Assembly (NCBI RefSeq): GCF_027270735.1
Contig: NZ_JAPWIJ010000006.1
Location: forward strand, 248,001-312,000
From: Rhodococcus ruber
GTDB taxonomy: Bacteria; Actinomycetota; Actinomycetes; Mycobacteriales; Mycobacteriaceae
DNA: 64,000 nt
Direction: 5' to 3'
Under the pieces are notes generated by a model. It did not search any database, had not been told where the DNA came from, and worked only from the letters and a program-made list of their open reading frames with translations. This document shows positions 38,492 through 47,700 of the stretch, in pieces (the first letter of the stretch is position 1; the number at the start of each line of letters is the position of its first letter). Both the position numbers and the translations under genes were made by a program.

Positions 38492-39235
38492 GTGACTACT
38501 ACCGAACACACCGCCGCCAACGGCGGCACCGAGTCTGGGCAGGCCACGTTCGCTCACATCAGCAAGGGGTACTACGCCCCCATCGTGGCGCTCTTCGTCG
38601 CGACGCTGCTGATCTCGAACGTGGCCGCCAGCAAAGGTGTCGCCTTCTTCGCCTCGTCCGACGTCATGCTCGGACCGTTCCAAATCCTGCCGATCAATAC
38701 CGACGGCGCATTCTTTCTGTTCCCCCTCGCCTACATCCTCGGCGACGTGCTCAGCGAGGTCTACGGCTTCAAAGCCACGCGTCGCGCGATCTATCTCGGT
38801 TTCGGCTCCCTATTGCTCACCTCCGTGTGCTTCTGGATCGCCATCGAACTCCCCGCCGCCTCGTTCTACGAGAACCAGGCCGCCCTCGAGAGCGTCGTCG
38901 GCGTCGTGCCCCGACTGGTCCTCGCCGGTCTCGCCGGCTACACCGTCGGACAGCTCCTCAACTCCGTCGTGCTGGTCAAGATCAAGGAACGCACCAAGGA
39001 AAAGCACCTGTGGGCGCGACTGATCGGGTCGACCATCGTCGGCGAATTCTTCGACACTCTGATCTTCTGCTCCATCGCCGCCGGAGTCATCGGCATCAGC
39101 ACCTGGACCGACTTCATCAACTACGTCATCGTCGGATTCCTGTGGAAGACACTGGCCGAGGTCATCGTCATGCCGATCACGTACCGCGTCATCTCCTACA
39201 TCAAGAAGCGCGAGCCGTCGTACCAAGATGGCTAG
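38492..39235 (+). CDS. queuosine precursor transporter (YhhQ/VUT family)
   Basis: A 247-residue, about six-helix protein. I start at GTG 38492 (VTTTEHTAANGG); an ATG is available 21 codons earlier. The family core is visible: LLISNVAASKGVAFF (about 40-54), PLAYILGDVLSEVYGFKATRR (about 79-99) and GEFFDTLIFCSIAAG (about 170-184). Homologues import preQ0 or preQ1. Presence of gluQ nearby and tgt in the window fits salvage of Q precursors. Its last 4 bp overlap the convergent PaaX-like gene. Confidence 0.88.
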   Translation: MTTTEHTAANGGTESGQATFAHISKGYYAPIVALFVATLLISNVAASKGVAFFASSDVMLGPFQILPINTDGAFFLFPLAYILGDVLSEVYGFKATRRAIYLGFGSLLLTSVCFWIAIELPAASFYENQAALESVVGVVPRLVLAGLAGYTVGQLLNSVVLVKIKERTKEKHLWARLIGSTIVGEFFDTLIFCSIAAGVIGISTWTDFINYVIVGFLWKTLAEVIVMPITYRVISYIKKREPSYQDG

Positions 39236-40068
39236 GACGCGACCCATTCCATACTGAGGTCGAAGTAACGCTCCCGGGCCGTCTCGAACGTGGCGACGGC
39301 CCGGGTGCCCGGCCAGTCTTCCGGTGTCATCGATGGCGGAAGACCAGGGTCGACGTAGGGAATGACGCGCCATTCGTCGAGCAACGGGACGAACGTGACA
39401 AACGCGTCGCGGGGATTCCGAGCCGCGGACCCGCCGTCGAAGGCCTTGAGAAATGCCCGATGACGATCGGCGATGCCGGTCAGATCCCACCACAACTCGG
39501 CACTCTTACGCAGCGTGGCGGGAGCCGCGATCTCGGACGCGACGAAGGTCGTCACGTACTGCGAGAGATCCAACGCGTCGACGATGGCAGCGGCCTCCGC
39601 CGCGAGATACTCGGGTGCAATCCACAGACCGGGTGAGACTGTGCCACAGCCTATTCCGGTGAGGCGACGCCTCAGCTGGTGTCGAGCCGCGCGTTGGGTC
39701 TCGGGGATGGTGAACGAGATCAACCGAAACGGATCGCCGTCGGCCATCCGCCGGAAGCCGAAGATCCGACCGTCGCCGCGCGCAAACATCGCGTCGGCCT
39801 GCTCGGTGATCCGATAGCCGGTGCGACCCTCACGATTACCGGATTCGACGACGCCCTTCTTCTTCAACCTGGTCACTGCGATGCGAGTGCTCTCCGGTGG
39901 CACCCCGAGCGCGTCCATCCACACGACAAAATCGGCGATGGCGAACCACCCTCCGAGCGGTCGAACGTAGGCCCCGAGCACCGTGCGCACCAACGAGGTG
40001 GCGCTGCCCGGACGAGAGTCGAAGTCGTCGAGGATGGCCCCGGCAGTGCTAGGCGCGGAGTTCGTCAC
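39232..40068 (-). CDS. PaaX-like transcriptional regulator
   Basis: A 278-residue protein from GTG 40068. The N-terminal winged helix (about residues 25-85: VVWMDALGVPPESTRIAVTRLKKKG) and C-terminal domain match the PaaX family, which represses phenylacetyl-CoA catabolism in other bacteria. Here it is the third gene of the kynA-kynU operon, overlapping kynU by 20 bp, so it is more likely to sense a tryptophan/kynurenine-derived metabolite or CoA ester. That is inference from position. Confidence 0.85.
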   Translation of the reverse strand: MTNSAPSTAGAILDDFDSRPGSATSLVRTVLGAYVRPLGGWFAIADFVVWMDALGVPPESTRIAVTRLKKKGVVESGNREGRTGYRITEQADAMFARGDGRIFGFRRMADGDPFRLISFTIPETQRAARHQLRRRLTGIGCGTVSPGLWIAPEYLAAEAAAIVDALDLSQYVTTFVASEIAAPATLRKSAELWWDLTGIADRHRAFLKAFDGGSAARNPRDAFVTFVPLLDEWRVIPYVDPGLPPSMTPEDWPGTRAVATFETARERYFDLSMEWVAS

Positions 40069-41260
40069 GGATAGCCACGATTCCCAGATACACCTCTTGG
40101 TACGAGGTACTCAGTGGGCTCAACCCCAGGCGAATACCGTGTGGCGCGCGGTAATCCGGGATGACACCCTGCTCCCACAGACGAGCGGTGATGGCCTTGA
40201 ACTCGGGATGGTCGATGGTGACGTGACCGCCGCGTCGATTCGAGTCCTCGGGTGAGGCGATCTCCACCCCGAGCGGTACCAGCATCTCGCGGACCAGCTC
40301 GAGGGCGTATTCGGTCAGCGCGACGGACTTCGCGCGTATCGCGTTCATCCCGACCTCGGCGATCATCTCGATGGTGTCCTGCATCGCGATCATCCCGAAG
40401 ACCGACGGTGTGCCGCTGATGACGCGCCGAATACCCTGTGCCGGAACGTAACCCTGCGCCATCTCGAATGGATCGGCCCGGCCCATCCACCCCCAGATCG
40501 GCTGCACGAAGTCGTCGAGAAGATCGCTGCGCACGTACGCGAAGGCCGGTGAACCCGGACCTCCGTTGAGGTACTTGTAGGTGCACCCGACGGCCAGATC
40601 CACTCCCCAGGAATCGAGTTCGAGCGGTACCGACCCGACGGAATGGCACACGTCCAACAGCATCAGCGCGCCGGCCTCGTGCGTGATACGCGTCGCCTCG
40701 GTCACGTCGACGAGGAAGCCGGATCGGTAGGCGACGTGGGTGATCACCACCAAGGCGGTGTTCTCCCCCACCACCTCGGCGAGTTGTTCCGGTTCAATAC
40801 CACCGCGGCGGTCCGTCTCGATCCATCGCAGAGTCATATTCGATTCGGCCGCAATACCTTCGAGCAAGTATCGGTCGGTGGGAAAGTTGTCACGATCGAT
40901 GACGATCTCGGTGCGACCCGGCCGCATGGCGATCGCCGCCCGCGCCAGCTTGTACAGCAGTACCGTCGTCGAATCGCCGATGGTGGTCTGGCCGGGCGCA
41001 GCCCCGAGGGTGGCGTCGGCCAGGGCGTCGCCGATGGTGACGGGGAGATCGAACCACTGCTCGTCCCAGCCGCGGATCAGACGTCCACCCCAGGCATCGG
41101 TCATGAACGTGTTGATCCGTTCGACGCTCGCCTTGGTGGGTCGGCCCAGCGAATTGCCGTCGAGATACGCGGTAATCGACGGGTCGTCACTGCCGAGGAA
41201 TTTGTCGCGGTAGCTGCGGAGTGGATCCTTGTCGTCGAGTTCGAGTGCGTGTTCCGTCAT
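40049..41260 (-). CDS. kynU: kynureninase
   Basis: A 403-residue PLP enzyme starting ATG 41260. Marks: DGNSLGRPTKASVERI (about 34-49), DEQWFDLPVTIGD (about 64-76), and the Schiff-base lysine in AVGCTYKYLNGGPGS (about 223-237). It cleaves kynurenine to anthranilate and alanine. Its ATG overlaps the dioxygenase stop by 4 bp, so the pair is coupled. No kynurenine formamidase gene is next to them. Confidence 0.95.
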   Translation of the reverse strand: MTEHALELDDKDPLRSYRDKFLGSDDPSITAYLDGNSLGRPTKASVERINTFMTDAWGGRLIRGWDEQWFDLPVTIGDALADATLGAAPGQTTIGDSTTVLLYKLARAAIAMRPGRTEIVIDRDNFPTDRYLLEGIAAESNMTLRWIETDRRGGIEPEQLAEVVGENTALVVITHVAYRSGFLVDVTEATRITHEAGALMLLDVCHSVGSVPLELDSWGVDLAVGCTYKYLNGGPGSPAFAYVRSDLLDDFVQPIWGWMGRADPFEMAQGYVPAQGIRRVISGTPSVFGMIAMQDTIEMIAEVGMNAIRAKSVALTEYALELVREMLVPLGVEIASPEDSNRRGGHVTIDHPEFKAITARLWEQGVIPDYRAPHGIRLGLSPLSTSYQEVYLGIVAIRDELRA

Positions 41261-42111
41261 CGTCCGATTTCCGTTCTGACAGCGAGCAATTCGGGGAAGA
41301 AGGTGAGTTCGAGTGCCTTCTGCAGAAATCCGACACCGCTCGACCCTCCGGTCCCGCTCTTCATTCCGATGGTTCGCAGCACCGTGCGCATGTGACGGAA
41401 GCGCCAGAGCTGAAAGTTCTCCTCCAAGTCGACGAGCTCCTCGAAGGCCTCGTACACCGCCCAGTGTTCGGTGTGGTTCTCGTAGACGAACTTGATCAGC
41501 GGCATCAGGTCCTCGTTGAACGTGTATGCCGTTGTCACGTCACGGTCGAGGGCCGATGCCGGCACGTCGTACCCCTGACGCGCCAACGACTGCCAGAAGG
41601 CGTCGTACAGGCTCGGTTCGTGCAGCAGAGTCGAAAGCAGCTCATGCGCAGCAGGATCGGACTCGAAGACCTTCAACATGCCCGCATTCTTGTTGCCCAG
41701 CACGAACTCCACGGCCCGGTACTGATAGGACTGGAAGCCCGACGAGTTGCCGAGGAAGTCGCGGAACTGCGAGTACTCCGTCGGCGTCAGAGTGGCCAGC
41801 ACCGACCACTGCTCGGTCAGCGTCTTCTGAATGTGCTTGACCCGGGCCACGCACTTGAGTGCGGTGCCGATGTCGTCGGCATCCAGAGCCGCACGCGCGG
41901 CCAGCGTCTCGTGCAGTACCAGCTTGAGCCACAGCTCGGTGGTCTGGTGCTGAATGATGAACAGCAGTTCGTCGTGATGCTCGGGGATGCTCACCGGCTT
42001 CTGGGCGCTGAGCAACGTGTCGAGGTCCAGGTACGAGCCGTAGCTCATGCGGTCACTGAAGTCGGTAACGACAGTCTTTTCTATCGCGCGAGTATTGGCT
42101 TCGACGCTCAC
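41257..42111 (-). CDS. kynA: tryptophan 2,3-dioxygenase
   Basis: A 284-residue heme enzyme from GTG 42111 (MSVEANTRAIEKTVV). The family core MSYGSYLDLDTLLSAQKP (about 22-39), HHDELLFIIQHQTTELWLKL (about 45-64) and SGFQSYQYRAVEF (about 117-129) are present, with the heme-ligand His in WRFRHMRTVLRTIG (about 240-253). It opens the indole ring to N-formylkynurenine. First gene of kynA-kynU-paaX-like. Confidence 0.96.
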   Translation of the reverse strand: MSVEANTRAIEKTVVTDFSDRMSYGSYLDLDTLLSAQKPVSIPEHHDELLFIIQHQTTELWLKLVLHETLAARAALDADDIGTALKCVARVKHIQKTLTEQWSVLATLTPTEYSQFRDFLGNSSGFQSYQYRAVEFVLGNKNAGMLKVFESDPAAHELLSTLLHEPSLYDAFWQSLARQGYDVPASALDRDVTTAYTFNEDLMPLIKFVYENHTEHWAVYEAFEELVDLEENFQLWRFRHMRTVLRTIGMKSGTGGSSGVGFLQKALELTFFPELLAVRTEIGR

Positions 42112-42250
42112 GGATCGTCCTCGAGGTGGTGGGCTGGTGAGTCCACCGTATGACAGGATCGTGCCGTCCGCTAGATCTATGACATATCAGGTTTCACGAA
42201 TGCCACCCGTCACCTATCCTCGAAGTAGCCGACTCGAGTGAGGAATCGAA

Positions 42251-42628
42251 GTGCGTAGAGCGTCCGGACAGTTGGAGGAGTCGATCCTCGAGTTGCTCGG
42301 CGAGCACACGGAACTCTCGGTGGCCCAGGCCCGCGAGCATCTGGGCTCCGATCTCGCCCACACCACTGTCATGACCGCGCTGGTGCGTCTGCATGGCAAA
42401 GGCCTCGTCGATCGCGAGCGGCGCGGGCGTTCCTTCGTCTACACCCTCAACGCCCCGGTCGACGAGATCCCAGCACTTCGGGCCGCGATGCGGATGCGCA
42501 CCGAACTCGACACGAGAGCCGAACGAGCGGATGTATTGGCCAACTTCGTGGCCGCACTCGATCCCGAGGACGAGGCGACGCTGCGCGAGCTGCTGGCCAA
42601 GTCGGACGCAGCCGAGCAGCATCGATGA
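42251..42628 (+). CDS. BlaI/MecI-family repressor
   Basis: A 125-residue winged-helix regulator starting GTG 42251. The DNA-binding region LSVAQAREHLGSDLAHTTVMTALVRLHGKGL (about 24-54) and a C-terminal dimerisation helix (EDEATLRELLAKS) match the family. Its stop overlaps a metallopeptidase start by 4 bp, the usual BlaI/BlaR1 pairing. No beta-lactamase or other obvious target is next to it. Confidence 0.9.
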   Translation: MRRASGQLEESILELLGEHTELSVAQAREHLGSDLAHTTVMTALVRLHGKGLVDRERRGRSFVYTLNAPVDEIPALRAAMRMRTELDTRAERADVLANFVAALDPEDEATLRELLAKSDAAEQHR

Positions 42629-43506
42629 CTCTGCTCCTGATCGTGGCCGTGCTGCCGTGGGTGCTGTCGCTGCTGCTGGGATTCGGAGCCGACCACATCG
42701 ACCGTCGACTCAACCCGTCGACCGCTGTCGTTCTGCTCCCCATCCTGTCGATGGTCACCGCGTTTGCAGTCGCAGCATCCCTGGCCGCGCTTGCCGCGGT
42801 CCTTCTGGCGTCGGCTCAGGTTGTGTGGGTGTCGCTAGGACTTGTCCTCTGCGCGTGGATGCTCTGGCGCTCGGTCGAGGTGGCTCGCCATGTTCGACGC
42901 GTTGCGGTCAGTACGTCCATCGCATCCGAATTCGGTGACGAGGCACGGGCGACCGGCGGCATCGTCGTGGTCGACTCCGATGTTCCCGACGCCTTCGCCG
43001 TTCCTTCCGGCGGAGGTGCCGTCGTGATCACCACGGGTTTGGCGGAAGCGCTGTCGGACAACGAGTTACAAGCGGTGATCGAACACGAGCGTGCTCACCT
43101 GCGGCACCGTCACAGCGTGTGGATCCAGATGTGCGAGATCGGAGCCCTGATCGATCCGATTCTCGGGCCTTTGACCGCCAAGGTGCGGCACGCGGCCGAG
43201 CGTCAAGCAGACGAGAGCGCGGCGGCGCTGGGCCGTCGAGATGCGTTGTCTGCCATTGCCAGAACTGCTTTGCTGCGGGCCCACCTCGACCATGGAACCC
43301 GCACTCTCGCCAGTACCGGGGGCGACGTCGTGCGCCGCGTGCAGGCACTGAGCGAACCACCACGGCACCGCCCCGACCGCGGAATCCTCGCCGCCGGACT
43401 GGTTCTCGTTCTCGCGTTCACCGTCATCTCGGTGGCCTTGTTCGACGTCGTCCAAGACGTGGTGGCACCCGAAACCGGAGAAGCCCCCACCTCGATCTTC
43501 CGCTGA
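42625..43506 (+). CDS. M56 (BlaR1-like) membrane metallopeptidase
   Basis: A 293-residue protein starting ATG 42625. Several N-terminal transmembrane helices (about 3-22, 35-60, 62-80) precede a cytoplasmic zinc peptidase with HERAHLRHRH (His near 154-158; HExxH as HERAH). A final helix (about 255-275) closes it. It lacks the external penicillin-binding sensor domain of BlaR1. It likely cleaves the partner repressor. The pair is ATGA-coupled. Confidence 0.88.
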   Translation: MTLLLIVAVLPWVLSLLLGFGADHIDRRLNPSTAVVLLPILSMVTAFAVAASLAALAAVLLASAQVVWVSLGLVLCAWMLWRSVEVARHVRRVAVSTSIASEFGDEARATGGIVVVDSDVPDAFAVPSGGGAVVITTGLAEALSDNELQAVIEHERAHLRHRHSVWIQMCEIGALIDPILGPLTAKVRHAAERQADESAAALGRRDALSAIARTALLRAHLDHGTRTLASTGGDVVRRVQALSEPPRHRPDRGILAAGLVLVLAFTVISVALFDVVQDVVAPETGEAPTSIFR

Positions 43507-43512
43507 CCTCGG

Positions 43513-44232
43513 TCAGATACCCGCGACGCCCGCCAATTGGCCGATCGCATAGGTGACCGCCATCGCGATCGCACCACCGATCACGATTCGAGTCACCGCG
43601 GGGCGACTCGGCGCTCCACCGAGGCGTGCGCTGATGGTTCCGGTCAACGCCAGAGCCAGCAAAACGACGACGAAGGTGACCGGAATACGTTGCGAAGCAG
43701 GCAGAAGCAGGATCGAGAGCAACGGCAAGAGCGCACCACTGATGAACGACACCGCTGACGACGCAGCCGCTTGCCACGGATTGGTCAGCGCATCGGGGTC
43801 GATTCCCAATTCGACGTCCACGTGTGCGGCAAACGGATCGTGTTCGGTGAGTTCGCGAGCAACGGTCTGCGCAGTATCGGCCGACAGGCCCTTGGCCTCG
43901 TACAGAGCCGCGAGCTCGGCCAATTCCTGCTCGGGTTGCTCTTCCAACTCTCGGCGCTCTTTGATCAGCAACGAACGCTCTGCGTCACGCTGAGTGCTCA
44001 CCGAGACGTACTCGCCGAGTGCCATGGACACCGCTCCCGCGACAAGGCCGGCGACACCCGCGGTCAGCAGCGATCCTCGGTCGGTGGTGGCGGCCGCGAC
44101 ACCGACGACCAGACCGGCGGTGGAGACGATGCCGTCATTGGCACCCAACACTCCGGCCCGCAGCCAGTTCAGTCGACCGGACAGATCTCCGTGCGGTTCG
44201 TGCTCGTGCAGGCTCGGCTCGGGCTCACTCAT
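43513..44232 (-). CDS. VIT1/CCC1-family iron/manganese transporter
   Basis: A 239-residue protein starting ATG 44232 (MSEPEPSLHEHEPHGDLSGR). It has the VIT start NWLRAGVLGANDGIVSTAGLV (about 22-42), a charged cytoplasmic loop (about 85-145) and five helices. Family members export or sequester Fe2+/Mn2+. An 8-bp overlap with the upstream DUF2231 gene suggests co-transcription. Confidence 0.92.
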   Translation of the reverse strand: MSEPEPSLHEHEPHGDLSGRLNWLRAGVLGANDGIVSTAGLVVGVAAATTDRGSLLTAGVAGLVAGAVSMALGEYVSVSTQRDAERSLLIKERRELEEQPEQELAELAALYEAKGLSADTAQTVARELTEHDPFAAHVDVELGIDPDALTNPWQAAASSAVSFISGALLPLLSILLLPASQRIPVTFVVVLLALALTGTISARLGGAPSRPAVTRIVIGGAIAMAVTYAIGQLAGVAGI

Positions 44233-44701
44233 CGACGGCCGTCGCCGATACGTCGTCCCACGCGGCGCGAGCGCCGGACTCTCCGATTCTGTACACCTGA
44301 ACGATTGTGGTCGCTCCGATCACTACTGCCAAGACGACCACCGCAATCGACTGCCACCGCACAGGCGCGTTGCCGCGACGCTCACGCAGATGCAGGAACA
44401 CCAGTGCCGCGGCGACGACGACCAGACCGACGGAGAAGTAGATCATCCAGTCACCGATCTCGGTGTGCTGTTCTACCGCCGCGGTCTTGGGGACGCGCTT
44501 TTCGAGCCACTCACCTGCTTCGGTCGTCAGCGGAGTCAGCACCAGCGTGAACACCGCCAGGGCCGCGATGAGCCACACGAGCCTGCTGCGCACACCGGAC
44601 CAGATACTGGCAGCAATGGCGAGCAACGCGGTCAACGGTGCCAGCACCACGATGAAGTGAACGAGCAGAATGTGGGCCGGTAGACCGTTGAAGGTGGACA
44701 T
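44225..44701 (-). CDS. DUF2231-type membrane protein
   Basis: A 158-residue protein; I start at ATG 44701 (MSTFNGLPAHILLVHF), preceded by GGGAGAA. The start of helix one (GLPAHILLVHFIVVLAPL) and three further helices, with an acidic loop LTTEAGEWLEKR in between, match DUF2231. The histidines in the first helix may bind heme or metal. It overlaps the VIT-family gene by 8 bp, hinting at a metal-related role. Confidence 0.85.
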   Translation of the reverse strand: MSTFNGLPAHILLVHFIVVLAPLTALLAIAASIWSGVRSRLVWLIAALAVFTLVLTPLTTEAGEWLEKRVPKTAAVEQHTEIGDWMIYFSVGLVVVAAALVFLHLRERRGNAPVRWQSIAVVVLAVVIGATTIVQVYRIGESGARAAWDDVSATAVDE

Positions 44702-44751
44702 GAGTTCTCCCGCTTGCTTCGAAGTCGCGTGCACCTCACGCACCGAACATG

Positions 44752-47700
44752 CTACACACCATGTAGTAGTTGCGCCGACGGTTCGGGTGTAGCCAGCGCC
44801 CGCCACGCCGAGTCGGGTTCTGCGACCATCGCATGCATGATCTGCTCGAGACGTTCCCCCAGTGCAACAACGGAATTCGCGTCGAACAATGCCGTGGGAT
44901 AGACGACATCGACCGCAGTCTCGATAGCGCCCCTGGGTCGTTCCGCGGGCTCCACTCCGGTGTTACCTTCGCCGTCTCGATGTTCGGTGACATGGAAATG
45001 AAGGTCGCACTTGGCGATATCGATCGGCCGCGGCGTGATCTCGAAGCGGACGTCCCCCATGGTGAGCGTCTGGGTCGCAAAGACGTCCAACGACAGCGCC
45101 ACCTGAAAGATCGGGTGCCGCCCATCCGACGAGCCAGCAGAGAGATCGGCGACGACGTCCTCGAACGGAACGGAGGCATGGTCGAAGGCCCGTAGTTCGC
45201 TGGCACGGGCCAACTGCACGACGTCCTCGACGGTCGTGGCCGCGGTGATCTTCGTCCGGATGGCGACGGTATTGGTGAAGGTACCGACGAGCTGCTCGAG
45301 TCTCGGGTCGTCGCGACCGGCAACCGGGGTTCCGATGACGATGTCGGCGGACTCCGTCGTCTGGGCGAGCAGAATCAGCAGTGCGGCGCGAAGCACGGTG
45401 AATCGTCCAGTCCCGCATCGCTGCGCCAGATCGGCCATTTTCTCGGTGGTGTCTGCGTCGAACCGAAGCGACGTGCGTGCGCCGGAGAAGTCCCAGTCCT
45501 GCGTACGAGGGCGGTCCAACGGCAATTCAGTGCCGCTGGGGACACCCGCCAGTTCCCCGCGCCAGAATTCGATGTCGGCCGACACATCACGGTCGTCGGC
45601 CCAGACGCTGTAATCGGCGTACTGCAAGGGCAATTCGGGCCACGACGGTGCCGTGCCGGCAATCCTGGCGTGATACGCCAGTACGAAATCCGACGCCAAC
45701 AGCCCCAGTGACCAACCGTCCGCTGCACTGTGGTGCACGGTGCACGCGAGAACGTGGTGATCGGGCCCCACTGCGAACAGTCGAGCCCGGATCGGGAACT
45801 CGGTACGCACGTCGAAGGGGTGCTCGAGCGTCTGCACTACCGCGGCGTCATCGAAGTCCACAACGTCCAGGTTCGGTACCGCCCTCGCCGAATCCGGCTC
45901 GACAACCTGCGACGGAACCCCGTCGACATCCGGATAGCGCGTTCGCAGGGTGTGGTGCCGATCGATCAGATTGGTCATCGCTTGCAAGGCTGCCGCTGCG
46001 TGGAACTGCCCGGACATCGTGACCGTGAACGGCAGGTTGGACAGCGGCAGCGCTGCACTTCGGTCGATGTGGCGTTGCTGCGGCGCGAGCGGAATTGCGA
46101 CTACCCCCTCTGCCATACCTCGTTCGGGCCGCGAATTCTGCTGCCGCCCAACCAAACGACGCTCATCAATACATCTAGCCAAGGCCTGAACGGACGGGGC
46201 ACCGGCGAGGTCTCGCACGCCGACGTCCACAGAGGCCTCGGCCCGCACCGATGCGACGACTCTGGTCGCCGCCAGCGAGTCGCCGCCGAGATCGAAGAAC
46301 GACGCAGCGCAATCGATGCCGTCCCTTCCGAGCACGTGCGCGAATGCCGCCGCCACCATCTCCTCGGTGGCACCGGACGGCTCGATCGGAGTACCGGTCG
46401 TCGGAGTGGTCGGGCTCGGGACAGGAAGTGCCCCGCGATCGACCTTTCGATTGATCGTCAGCGGAATCTCGTCGAGAATCGAGAGGGTCGCCGGCACCAT
46501 GTGGGCGGGCAATCGCCCAGCGAGATCCTTGCGCATGCGCTCGGTGTCGAGCACGTGTCCGGTGCGCGCGGCAACGACATACCCGTCGATACGCAGATCC
46601 CCAGTCCGACTGCGACGCAATGCCGATGATGCCGCAGCGACATCCGGACACGCCCGCAGCGCTGCGTCCACCTCACCCAGTTCGACGCGATTTCCCCGGA
46701 TCTTGATCTGATCGTCGGTGCGGCCGAGGAACTTCAGCGTGCCGTCGCCGCGCAGACGCGCCCGATCTCCGCTGCGGAACATCCGACGCCCGTTACTGCT
46801 GAACGGGTCTGCGACGAAGCGAGCCGCTGTATCCGGGGTGCGACCGAGATATCCGCGCGCGACGCCGGGCGTCTCGATGTAGATTTCGCCGACCGCACCC
46901 GACGGGACCGGCCGCAGCGTGCGATCAAGGAGGTGAATCACCGCCCCCACCATGGCTCGACCGATTCCGTCCGCACTGCCCGGGTTCAGTGATGCCGTCA
47001 TCGTGACACTGCACGTCGTTTCGGTGGGGCCGTAGGCATTGAGCAGTCGACGACCCACCGACCAGCGGTCGACCGTGTCCTGCGGTGCCGCCTCACCGCC
47101 GATGATGACAGTCCCGACACCCGCCAGTGCCGCAGGATCCAACGTCGCCAGAGCCGAGGGCGTGATCAGCAGATGTGTAACCGCCTGCTGAGCAATCAAA
47201 CCCGACAGTTCAGCGCCCGCGTAGCTCCCTGCCTGCGCGATCACCACGGCCGCGCCCGCGGTTGCTGCGGCCAGCACCTCGACGATGGCGGTGTCGAATC
47301 CGGGCGAGGCGAGGTGACAGACTCGCGACTCGACGTTCAGGTCGTAGCTGCTCCTGATCTGTTGCACCAGAGCGGCGATGCCACCGTGGGTGACGACAAC
47401 GCCTTTGGGAGTGCCGGTGGAGCCGGAGGTGTAGATGACGTATGCCGCGTGGTGCGGTGTCGTCGGCGCGGCTTCATCGTCCGGGCCTCCCTCCGCGAGA
47501 ACGTCATCGAGGTTCAGCCACTCCACCTCACCGTTCTCGCCGCCGCCCGTACACAGTCCCAACACCGCTCCGCTGTCACGCACCACGAACTGCGCTCGCT
47601 CGCGGGGGTGGTTCGGGTCGACCGGAACGTACACCGCACCCACTCGTGCGATTGCCCAGAACGCCACGACCCCCTCCACGGATCGGCCGATGCGAACGGC

